Source: Firmicutes bacterium UBA5227 (GTDB lineage Bacteria; Bacillota; Clostridia; Tissierellales; Sedimentibacteraceae). From it: 59,805 nt of DNA. This document shows, piece after piece, positions 52,911 through 59,805 of this stretch; position 1 is the first letter of the stretch, and the number at the start of each line of letters is the position of its first letter. Below the pieces are notes generated by a model. It saw nothing but the letters and a program-made list of their open reading frames with translations, did not search any database and was not told the DNA's origin. The stretch spans positions 1 to 59,805 of the forward strand of contig DHUT01000052.1 of assembly GCA_002409285.1 (NCBI GenBank). The letters are read 5' to 3'. The position numbers and the translations under genes are program-made.

Positions 52911-53834
52911 TTATTTCACCTCATAAGTATAAAGAAAACTGTTAATCATTTCATAGGACAGCTTAACCTGAGGAAATCTTGGCGGAAGGGTGAAAAATCC
53001 GTGCAGGGCGTCTTTAATTCTGTATATTTCTACGTTATTCCCGGATTCTCTCAATTTCCTGCCATAAAGTTCACCCTCGTCTCTCAGTGGGCAGAATTCT
53101 GCTGTAATAATCAGAGTATCCGGCTGATTCGTAAAATTCTCTGTCAAAAGTGGAGCAAAGTACGGACTAAGGGCATCTTCATCCTTATTCTTATATAAAT
53201 CCATGTAATCACCAATCCTTTTTGACGTCAGCAAAAAATCCGTCCCATTATCGTGTACCGACCTAAAAGGTGATGTTTCACCGTAATCATTGTAGGTTGC
53301 AGGATAAATCAAAATTTGCCTTTTTATCCTGAATTCATTTCTGTCTCTTGCCAAAAGCGAAAGGGCTGCGGCTAAGTTACCTCCTGCGCTATCTCCTATT
53401 ATGGTAACCTCACTATTGTTTATATTATTATTTGTAATAAATGCTTTTGCAACCTGGTAGCAATCCTCCAGCCCTGCCGGAAACGGATGCTCCGGAGCAA
53501 GCCTGTAGTCCACAGACACAACCTTATGTCCGGTCATCTTTGCCATATTAGCACACACCTTGCTGTAGCTGTCAATATTTCCGGTAACCCATCCTCCGCC
53601 ATGAAAAAATAACAGTACGGGATAATTTCCTTCTTCTTCAGGGGAATATATTCTCACAGGAATAGTATGATTCTCAGACTCCATGAGGAAATCCCATGTA
53701 TTAGAAAGCGGTTTTAAATAATGTCTGTGCGTTAAATTTACAAAATTTCTGTGAAGCAGCAAATTTTTCTTTATATCAATATCATTGTAGGATATAGCTC
53801 TCAGAGCAGCTCTTGCAACCTTATTTATTGTCAT
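52911..53834 (-). CDS. alpha/beta-hydrolase esterase (hormone-sensitive-lipase family)
   Basis: A 307-residue hydrolase. The oxyanion motif HGGGW lies near residue 77, the nucleophile Ser in GDSAGGNLAAAL, the acid in the region of ITAEFCPLRDEG, and the catalytic His in DALHGFF. Family members hydrolyse short acyl esters. It starts the three-gene unit, with GAGGAAATC before its ATG, and is directly followed by the acyltransferase gene (no gap). A dispersed repeat copy lies 25 nt upstream. Confidence 0.9.
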   Translation of the reverse strand: MTINKVARAALRAISYNDIDIKKNLLLHRNFVNLTHRHYLKPLSNTWDFLMESENHTIPVRIYSPEEEGNYPVLLFFHGGGWVTGNIDSYSKVCANMAKMTGHKVVSVDYRLAPEHPFPAGLEDCYQVAKAFITNNNINNSEVTIIGDSAGGNLAAALSLLARDRNEFRIKRQILIYPATYNDYGETSPFRSVHDNGTDFLLTSKRIGDYMDLYKNKDEDALSPYFAPLLTENFTNQPDTLIITAEFCPLRDEGELYGRKLRESGNNVEIYRIKDALHGFFTLPPRFPQVKLSYEMINSFLYTYEVK

Positions 53835-53858
53835 GATTTCCTCACTTCATTAATTTAC

Positions 53859-53917
53859 ACTAATTCACATTAAATATTCCCCTTGAAGTGAATTAGTATA
53901 CTGTTGAGGACAAATAT
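53859..53917. repeat. dispersed repeat, copy 2 (partner at 40017-40096)
   Basis: ACTAATTCAC and GTGAATTAGT form a perfect 10-bp inverted repeat around a core shared with copy 1, followed by AGTATACTG and GGACAAATA. It begins 25 nt upstream of the esterase start. Confidence 0.7.
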
Positions 53918-54099
53918 TTATCTCAACATATTAGAACAGTATTATACCATTATACATGGTAAATTTAAATGTGTCCATAAAATTTAAGGGTGAGATAGAC
54001 CGCTTTTTGGTACTATTCGCCCTCATATTTCAGTAAGAAGTTTCTTCTGTAAGTAGCAGAGATTATTTAACTCTTTAGTGGAATTACCCACCTTTTTTG

Positions 54100-54127
54100 T
54101 TGACATTTGCTTTTTATCAGTTAAAAT
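54100..54127 (+). promoter_or_regulatory. promoter of the rubredoxin gene
   Basis: TTGACA (54100-54105) and TAAAAT (54122-54127) are 16 nt apart, 30 nt before the ATG. Confidence 0.75.
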
Positions 54128-54157
54128 ATTAGTAAGTAAATATAAGGAGGATAAATT

Positions 54158-54319
54158 ATGCAAAAATACGTATGCGATGCATGTGGTTATGTATATGACC
54201 CGGCTGAAGGAGATCCGGACAATGGAATAGCTCCCGGTACTTCATTTGAAGATTTGCCGGAAGATTGGGTTTGCCCGCTTTGCGGAGTAGGAAAAGACCA
54301 GTTCTCACCTGAAGATTAA
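54158..54319 (+). CDS. rub: rubredoxin
   Basis: A 53-residue protein with the two Fe-binding pairs, YVCDACGYVYDP (CxxC) and WVCPLCGVGKDQF (CxxC), around the usual GDPDNGIAPGTSFEDLPEDW core. It carries single electrons between reductases and partners such as rubrerythrin or superoxide reductase in oxygen defence, or ferredoxin-linked enzymes. AAGGAGG precedes the ATG. It is monocistronic, with its own promoter and terminator. Confidence 0.97.
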   Translation: MQKYVCDACGYVYDPAEGDPDNGIAPGTSFEDLPEDWVCPLCGVGKDQFSPED

Positions 54320-54328
54320 TTTTACAAA

Positions 54329-54352
54329 AATGGCGATGTAATCATCGCCATT
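54329..54352 (+). terminator. terminator after rubredoxin
   Basis: A perfect 10-bp stem AATGGCGATG/CATCGCCATT with a TAAT loop. The T-run after it is weak on the plus strand and stronger on the minus strand, so it may also serve mnmA. Confidence 0.78.
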
Positions 54353-54391
54353 CTTATAGAATATAAATCTGCAACAATCCAGCATCAGATA

Positions 54392-55468
54392 TCAAATAAT
54401 CGTGCCTCCTCCGATTACTATGTCGCCGTCATAAAATACTGCAGCCTGACCGGGTGTAATGGCGCGCTGTTTATTTTTAAATTCTACGAGAATTTTATCA
54501 TCATCAATAGGGTGAAGCCTTGCTTCTGTCTCTATCTGACTGTACCTGGTTTTAACCGTGGCATTCATGGGTGCCGTAAGCTTTTCAACCGCAATCATAT
54601 TTATATCTCCTGCTTTTAGCCTGTCGGTATACAATTCTTCATCGCTTCCTAATGTAACAGTATTTGCTGCTTTATTTTTACTTATTACATATGCAGGCTT
54701 TCCCAAAGCTATACCCAGCCCCTTTCGCTGCCCCACTGTATAATGGATAATACCCTGGTGCTCACCTAATACCTTTCCCTCAGTGTCAACAAAGCTTCCT
54801 TTTTTTGATTTCACACCCATTTTATTTTCAAGAAACCCGGCATAATCTCCGTCCTGAACAAAGCAGATGTCCTGACTGTCAGGCTTTCTTGCATTGACAA
54901 GGTTCCTTTCTTCTGCAATTTTACGAACCTCGGTTTTATGCATGGCTCCCAGGGGAAGAAGAGTCCTGGACAGATCATGCTGACTGAGTACATATAAAAC
55001 ATAGCTTTGGTCTTTTGATATGTCTACTGCCTTTTTCAAAAGGTATCTTCCGCTTTGCTTGTCAAATTCTATTTGAGCATAGTGACCTGTTGCAATGTAA
55101 TCTTTTTCCATCAATATTGCTCTTTGTATAAGCCTGCTGAATTTAATGTATCTGTTACAGTCTATACAAGGGTTTGGAGTGCTGCCTTCCTCATAGCTTT
55201 TTGCAAATTTCTTTATTACATCTTCCTTAAAGGCATCCCCAAAATTAAATACAAAGTGCTCGATACCCAATTTATAGCATACGCTTCTTGCATCCTCAAC
55301 ATCCTCTAAGGAGCAGCACGTCCTGGTTCTGCAGGAAGTAAGAACATCTTCGTTGCTAAATAATTTTAATGTAGCGCCACATATGTCATAGCCCTGGTCT
55401 CTAAGCAGTACTGCAGCAACGGAGCTGTCAACCCCACCGCTCATAGCAACCATAACCTTCTTCTTCAT
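54392..55468 (-). CDS. mnmA: tRNA 2-thiouridylase
   Basis: A 358-residue enzyme that adds sulfur to U34 of tRNA(Glu, Gln, Lys). The ATP pyrophosphatase loop is MSGGVDSSVAAVLL; the two catalytic cysteines lie in TPNPCIDCN and DSQDICFV. The frame extends to 55546, but ATG 55468 follows CAGGAGAAA, and the longer version would start within the promoter. No iscS or nifS gene is adjacent. The leader holds an attenuator-like hairpin (55485-55508). Confidence 0.95.
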   Translation of the reverse strand: MKKKVMVAMSGGVDSSVAAVLLRDQGYDICGATLKLFSNEDVLTSCRTRTCCSLEDVEDARSVCYKLGIEHFVFNFGDAFKEDVIKKFAKSYEEGSTPNPCIDCNRYIKFSRLIQRAILMEKDYIATGHYAQIEFDKQSGRYLLKKAVDISKDQSYVLYVLSQHDLSRTLLPLGAMHKTEVRKIAEERNLVNARKPDSQDICFVQDGDYAGFLENKMGVKSKKGSFVDTEGKVLGEHQGIIHYTVGQRKGLGIALGKPAYVISKNKAANTVTLGSDEELYTDRLKAGDINMIAVEKLTAPMNATVKTRYSQIETEARLHPIDDDKILVEFKNKQRAITPGQAAVFYDGDIVIGGGTII

Positions 55469-55484
55469 AAATTTCTCCTGTTCT

Positions 55485-55508
55485 AAAAAACAGGACATTG
55501 CTGTCCTG
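55485..55508 (-). promoter_or_regulatory. attenuator-like hairpin in the mnmA leader
   Basis: On the minus strand CAGGACA and TGTCCTG form a 7-bp stem with a 4-nt loop, followed by T6, about 15 nt after the predicted transcription start and just before the ribosome-binding site. The second arm (TCCTG) can also pair with the ribosome-binding CAGGA, giving a mutually exclusive structure. Confidence 0.7.
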
Positions 55509-55528
55509 AAATTATTTATGTTTATTTT

Positions 55529-55557
55529 ATTATACAGCCTGTGCAAAATGCTGTCAA
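55529..55557 (-). promoter_or_regulatory. promoter of mnmA
   Basis: On the minus strand an exact TTGACA (55552-55557) and TATAAT (55529-55534) are separated by 17 nt. Confidence 0.9.
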
Positions 55558-55728
55558 ATATTTTCGATTTTCGTGATTTTCACAGTTCTGAAAAGCTGAA
55601 AGGAAATCTTTTTATACGTACTTTGCCACATTAACTACCTCATGATTCAAGTCTACCGATATTTTATATGCCTGCACGATTATCTTTTTCCAACCTATCT
55701 ATGCTTACCATATTTAGCTCGTATTTGT

Positions 55729-56382
55729 TTAATCTACACCTATTGCTGCGTCCAGTGCCTGAACCTTATTGCCGTAACAGATGACAGGATTCAAATCTAT
55801 TTCTTTCACATCTTCATTTTCGTAAATATACTTAGCGGTATTAACAATTAAATCAGCCAGAGCATCTAAATTAACCGGCTCTCTGCCTCTTGCACCGTTC
55901 AGCATGGGAAATGCTTTTATTGAGTGTATCAATTTCAGTGCTTCAGCCTTGTCAAGAGGGGCCATTCTGAACTGTACATCTTTAAAAATTTCCACAAATA
56001 TACCTCCGAGACCGAACATAATAACCGGGCCGAACTGTATGTCCCTGATTCCTCCGACGATTACTTCAACTCCCCGGGGTACCATTTTCGATACTAAAAC
56101 ACCTTCTATAACAGCATTCTTATCATAATTTTTACCGTTTTGTATTAATTCTTCAAAAGCCGCTGCCACTTCTTCCTTGTCGGATACATTTAATTTAATC
56201 CCGTTTGCTTCAGTCTTGTGTATAATTTGATCGGATACTATTTTCAAAACTAAAGGGTATCCGTATTTTTCCCCTATTTCTACAGCTTCATCCTTGGTTT
56301 TTGCCAATTCATATTCGCCAGTAGGAATATCGTAAGCTTTAATAAGGTTTTTTGATTTATATTCATTATAAAACTTTGCCAT
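55729..56382 (-). CDS. ADP-forming acyl-CoA synthetase, beta subunit (ATP-grasp)
   Basis: A 217-residue ATP-grasp protein of the ADP-forming acetyl-CoA synthetase family. The nucleotide-binding part includes YPLVLKIVSDQIIHKTEANG and the later GGIRDIQFGPVIMFGLGGIFVE, the beta-subunit signature. With the alpha subunit it converts acyl-CoA, ADP and phosphate to acid, CoA and ATP. Its start overlaps the alpha stop by one base (TAATG). It is the last gene of the operon; the mnmA promoter follows. Confidence 0.9.
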   Translation of the reverse strand: MAKFYNEYKSKNLIKAYDIPTGEYELAKTKDEAVEIGEKYGYPLVLKIVSDQIIHKTEANGIKLNVSDKEEVAAAFEELIQNGKNYDKNAVIEGVLVSKMVPRGVEVIVGGIRDIQFGPVIMFGLGGIFVEIFKDVQFRMAPLDKAEALKLIHSIKAFPMLNGARGREPVNLDALADLIVNTAKYIYENEDVKEIDLNPVICYGNKVQALDAAIGVD

Positions 56383-57797
56383 TACTTTCCCTCACTTCCA
56401 CTCTCGGTTATATACTTGCTGTACTTAATCACATTTACCAACGCTCTTGCCGCTCTTTGAGGCATTTCAAACGTAGGTATACCGCTTTGTTCCATCATGA
56501 TGTGGGCATCTTTCACCCAGTTTCCTGCCAGAAAGCAGGCAAATACAGGTTTGCCAAGCTCTTTTGCCAATTTCATTTTTAAATTTACATATTCGGCGAT
56601 CTGAGTTGGAGTCAAAAATGTAGGCGGAACGCTTAACAAAAGTACCGCATCTACACCCTCGTCTTTCAATATTATTTCTAATGCTTCAGCATGCTAGGGT
56701 CCGTCTGCAGAAGCAGTCATATCAACATATCCATCCGGATGTGAAATCAACGCCATCGGTGGAAGTAATTCTCTTAATCTTCTTTCTGTTTCTTCAGAGA
56801 ATTTTGCCATTTGAACTTCTTCGTGTAACCCTACTTCATCCATGGATATAACTCCCGGACCTCCGGCTTCCGTCAATATTGCAACTCTGTTGCCTTTTGG
56901 CAAATTAACCATTGAAAATGCTTTAGCTGTGTCAACCAGTTCTTCGACAGTATCGGCCCTGAGAACACCTGTTTGTTTAAACGCACCATCAAATATTTTG
57001 TCTGCTCCCGCAAGTGAGCCTGTATGGGACGCTGCAGCTACAGAACCTATTTCGCTTCTTCCTACTTTAAGCACAATCAAGGGCTTCTTTTGTGTAACTT
57101 CTTTTGCCGCTTCAAAAAATCCTCTTGCATCTGTCATTCCTTCCATATACATAGCAATCACTTTTGTAGATTCATCATCGCTGTAATATCTCAGGATATC
57201 TTCCGTTGACACATCACTCATGTTTCCAACATGTCCCCACTTGCTAAATCCCATTGGAACAGGCTGGTCACAGGCAAACATCAATATGGCACTTCCTATT
57301 GAGCCACTTTGCGAAATAACGCTCATGCCACCCAGTCTTTGTGTAACATTAGGAGCAAAGGTTGTGTCCAGATTATTGTCAGTATTCATTACACCTACGC
57401 AGTTTGGTCCAAATATACGGATTCCGGCTCGTGTGGCTATTTCAAGCATCTTCTTTTCCATTTGTATATTTTCTTCTATGCCGGTTTCGCTGAAGCCTGA
57501 TGCCATAATGATTGCGGCTTTAACGTCTCCTCTTTTTTCAGCTTCTTCAAGTACACTTACAACTCCTTTGGCAGGAATTGAAATTTCAATCAATTCAACT
57601 TCGCCTTCTATTTCTGACAAAGAATCGTAAGTTTTTTTCCCAAAAATAGTATCTTCTTTAGGGTTAACAAAATATACTTCACCTTTAAATCCAAGACGCA
57701 TCATGTTGTTTGCAACCTGGTATCCCGCCTTGCTGGGGTTGTTGGATGCTCCGATAATTGCTATACTTTTAGGATAATAAAAACTATTTAAAGACAT
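56382..57797 (-). pseudogene. ADP-forming acyl-CoA synthetase, alpha subunit, interrupted by an in-frame TAG
   Basis: A 472-codon frame with the CoA-binding Rossmann domain (AIIGASNNPSKAGYQVANN) at the N terminus and the phosphohistidine segment ASHTGSLAGAD in the succinyl-CoA-ligase-like domain. Codon 368 (plus 56694-56696) is TAG, between TASADGP and HAEALEIIL; the remaining 103 codons keep the frame and remain protein-like. A single CAG (Gln) to TAG change would explain it. As read, the protein loses its last domain; the fragment could be started at a TTG (56669). Pyrrolysine is unlikely, since ispE and the acyltransferase end with TAG. Confidence 0.85.
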
Positions 57798-58654
57798 TCT
57801 AATTCCTCCAGTTTTAATAATACTCTGTAACGCTGTTTTGCTTGTTCAATTATTTCATCAACCTGGCTGTCCGTAATTTTTGAAAATCTTCCCTGAAGCT
57901 TCATATAATCTTTTGCAAGATTCCAATCCTTAGGACGTTGATTCACATTTATTTTTCCGTTTTCTTTTTCCCACAAAAGCCATAATCCTGATTGAACCGC
58001 AAGCTTGGCAACCGAAATTGTCTTATCAGCCGGAAATTTCCATCCGGTATTGCAAGGGGCATGCACATGTATGAAGCTTGTTCCATCTGCCTTTGATGCC
58101 TTTTCAACTTTTCTTTTCAAATCTTTCATATTTGCAATCGAAGCTGTTGCCTGATATGCAAGCGGCTGATGAAGAAGCATGAAATCTATATTTTTGCTGC
58201 TTTCTTTTTTCCCTGTAGGTGTTGTCTTAGTCCATGCCCCCATTGTGGTAGCACTTGATCTTTGATTGCCTGTATTCATATAGGCTTCATTGTTGTAACA
58301 TATAAATATGGCTTTGTGTCCTCGCTCTATTGCTCCGGACAATGACTGCAGCCCTATGTCAAATGTTCCTCCGTCGCCTGCAAATCCCATTACATTTACA
58401 TTAGACTTACCTTGTATTTTAAGGGCTTCTGATACACCTGACGCATATGCCGGCAATGACATCAGCATAGTTTGTATTGACGGAATTCCCCATCCTGTCT
58501 CATCACCGCTTCCAGTCAATATGGCCGCACAACTTGGAGGAGTCATAGTCACAGTATCAGAACCCAACGTGTTCACCACAGCCCTTGCAATCAGTTCCAT
58601 CGGACATCCTTCACAGGTTGTCATGCCTTTGCTAAGCAAATCAACTTTACTCAA
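57788..58654 (-). CDS. porB: 2-oxoacid:ferredoxin oxidoreductase, beta subunit (TPP-binding)
   Basis: The 288-residue product has the beta-subunit features of pyruvate-type ferredoxin oxidoreductases: Cys residues in CEGCPMELIAR and PSCAAILTG for a 4Fe-4S cluster, and the TPP/Mg motif GFAGDGGTFDIGLQSL followed by NNEAYMNTGNQRS. It oxidatively decarboxylates a 2-oxoacid to acyl-CoA, reducing ferredoxin. Start TTG at 58654 follows AAGGTGA and overlaps porA by 8 nt; its end overlaps the synthetase alpha gene by 10 nt. Whether pyruvate or another oxoacid is used cannot be decided. Confidence 0.92.
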   Translation of the reverse strand: MSKVDLLSKGMTTCEGCPMELIARAVVNTLGSDTVTMTPPSCAAILTGSGDETGWGIPSIQTMLMSLPAYASGVSEALKIQGKSNVNVMGFAGDGGTFDIGLQSLSGAIERGHKAIFICYNNEAYMNTGNQRSSATTMGAWTKTTPTGKKESSKNIDFMLLHQPLAYQATASIANMKDLKRKVEKASKADGTSFIHVHAPCNTGWKFPADKTISVAKLAVQSGLWLLWEKENGKINVNQRPKDWNLAKDYMKLQGRFSKITDSQVDEIIEQAKQRYRVLLKLEELECL

Positions 58655-59805
58655 TTACTTCACCTTCCTTTTTCAAATCAATCCATATAGGATTTTCACA
58701 GGGAATACTGTTTTTTACCAATTCATCTGTTCTGTCAAATATATTTTCAATTGTTTGTTCCCAAATATCGCGTCCTCCTAAGCCTGCCACATAGCTGTAG
58801 GTATTGGCATTATTTTCACTTATTTTTAGGCAGGCAAGTATTTCTTCATACAGAGGTCCGAAAGTTCCTATGGAAGCAACCCTGTCAATTACAGCCACAT
58901 TTTTTACATTCTTAAGTGCTTTCGCAACACGTTTCTTAGGGAATGGTCTGAAACTTACAATTCTTAAAAGTCCGACCTTTCTGCCCTCTTTGCGAAGAGA
59001 TTCAACCACATGTTTTGCAGTACCTGCCATGGATCCCATACATATAATCACAGTTTCTGCATCTTCCACAAATTCTGTTTCTATAACCGAATATTTTCTT
59101 CCGAAAATTTCATTATATTTTTTAAAGTTTTCTTCAAGTACTTCTTCAGCATTTTCCATACCTAATTTTTGCTGGTACTTAAGTTCTGTAAATATAGCGG
59201 GTGATGAAAGGTTATTTAACGCATATGGATTTTCAGGATCCAGTGTAAAATTGTTTGGCTTAAATTCATCTATGAATAAATCTGCCTCTTCCTGCGTGGG
59301 AACATTAACCGGTTCTGTCAAATGAGATAGAAAGAAACCGTCAATAGATATCATAGTAGGAACAAGGACCTTTTCATTTTCACTGGTTTTATAGGCATTC
59401 AACACAAAGTCAAGAGCTTCTTGGGGATTTTTCGCAAATAGCTGTATCCACCCCTGGTCTCTTTGACTCATAATGTCAGAATGGTCGCACCATAAACTGC
59501 ACGGAGCAGGCAACGCTCTGTTAACAACGGCCATAACCACAGGCAGACGCTGACCCGAAGTAACCCCCGTAATCTCATGCATAAGGGCAAGACCATGTGA
59601 AGCACTGGCCGTAAATGTCCTTACGCCGGTTGATGAAGCACCTACAACGGCACTTAATGCAGAGTGCTCTGATTCTACATTTATATATGTGGCCTTATAC
59701 ATCCCTTTATCAATCAGCGATGAAATAGTTTCAACAATCGGTGTCTGCGGTGTAATAGGGTATGCAGCCACAAGTTGAACCTTGGAACGCATAACACCGT
59801 AGGCA
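58647..59805 (-). CDS. porA: 2-oxoacid:ferredoxin oxidoreductase, alpha subunit (cut by the window edge)
   Basis: At least 385 codons; the frame runs off the right edge, and the edge sequence AYGVMRSKVQLVAAYPITPQ shows that the usual N-terminal GNEA segment lies just outside. The pyrimidine-binding domain has AYPITPQTPIVE and ASHGLALMHE, and the domain II region MGSMAGTAKHVVESLRKEG is typical. It pairs with porB. Gamma and delta subunits are not seen and are expected further upstream, outside the window. Confidence 0.93.
   Translation of the reverse strand, partial: AYGVMRSKVQLVAAYPITPQTPIVETISSLIDKGMYKATYINVESEHSALSAVVGASSTGVRTFTASASHGLALMHEITGVTSGQRLPVVMAVVNRALPAPCSLWCDHSDIMSQRDQGWIQLFAKNPQEALDFVLNAYKTSENEKVLVPTMISIDGFFLSHLTEPVNVPTQEEADLFIDEFKPNNFTLDPENPYALNNLSSPAIFTELKYQQKLGMENAEEVLEENFKKYNEIFGRKYSVIETEFVEDAETVIICMGSMAGTAKHVVESLRKEGRKVGLLRIVSFRPFPKKRVAKALKNVKNVAVIDRVASIGTFGPLYEEILACLKISENNANTYSYVAGLGGRDIWEQTIENIFDRTDELVKNSIPCENPIWIDLKKEGEVIE

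Larger units (their letters stand above)
53835..54157. other. 323-nt intergenic region between the esterase and rubredoxin genes
   Basis: Contains the second copy of the dispersed repeat (53859-53917) and the rubredoxin promoter (54100-54127). The middle is AT-rich without a coding frame. Confidence 0.5.

Noticed and set aside
56694..56696. Pyrrolysine at the TAG in the synthetase alpha gene
   Set aside because: TAG ends ispE and the acyltransferase gene in this window, and this is not a methylamine methyltransferase. I keep suppression only as an open question.
58804..59325. A 173-codon plus-strand frame opposite porA
   Set aside because: It is antisense to conserved porA sequence and its codons mirror the real frame.
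1..59805. A CRISPR array, tRNA cluster or intact insertion sequence
   Set aside because: I saw no regularly spaced direct repeats, no cloverleaf sequence with conserved arms and no transposase gene; the only mobile-element traces are the recombinase-fold remnant and short palindromes.

Overview
The window reads as chromosome of an AT-rich, low-GC Gram-positive anaerobe, most likely a Clostridia/Tissierellia-type amino-acid fermenter. The signs are a ctsR-mcsA-mcsB-clpC operon, two T-box leaders, veg beside ispE, rubredoxin, a 2-hydroxyacyl-CoA dehydratase-family protein, a 2-enoate-reductase-like flavoprotein, 2-oxoacid:ferredoxin oxidoreductase and an ADP-forming acyl-CoA synthetase. The genus cannot be fixed from the sequence. 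I see no tRNA, rRNA, CRISPR array or intact insertion sequence.

Layout, left to right. 1-340: a T-box leader and promoter on the minus strand for a gene beyond the left edge. 490-4633: a dehydratase-like protein with a lipoprotein ABC importer. 5009-7611: an ECF sigma factor, its membrane anti-sigma partner and a third membrane protein, with a candidate self-recognised promoter. 7643-12245: the CtsR heat-shock operon with a clear operator. 12348-19095: a cation-homeostasis locus (two TrkA/RCK proteins, an Na,K-ATPase-like P-type ATPase, KdpE-like regulator, KdpD-like kinase); pump and kinase genes are both interrupted and the pump has Asn at the phosphorylation site. 19276-26124: brnQ, an XRE regulator, MATE exporter, ferritin and an EF-G paralogue. 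26266-33651: a 1,376-residue double DUF445 protein, a TolC-like protein, and proS behind a proline T-box. 33701-41906: a LysM-anchored 5'-nucleotidase, an enoate-reductase-like enzyme, TetR, a phosphoesterase, veg and ispE.

41958-46458 holds a TlpA-like lipoprotein and then an accessory segment bounded by two small GC-rich palindromes. It contains a decayed serine-recombinase-fold protein, the region-2 half of a TcdR/BotR-like sigma factor, a leaderless ricin-lectin plus papain-like protease that looks like a toxin, and an unknown lipoprotein. This is my best candidate for something undescribed.

46467-49001 is a glycine/one-carbon operon (ltaE, folD, fchA). 49116-53834 has a GNAT enzyme, an MFS transporter and a three-gene set (esterase, condensation-type acyltransferase, zinc-ribbon membrane protein). 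54100-55557 carries rubredoxin and mnmA, the latter with an attenuator-like leader. 55729-59805 is a 2-oxoacid oxidation operon (porA, porB, acyl-CoA synthetase alpha and beta) able to turn 2-oxoacids into acids plus ATP, but the alpha gene has an in-frame TAG. TAG ends ispE and the acyltransferase gene here, so it is an ordinary stop in this genome.

Three interrupted genes, two dispersed repeats and several switch-like leaders are the features that plain gene annotation would miss.
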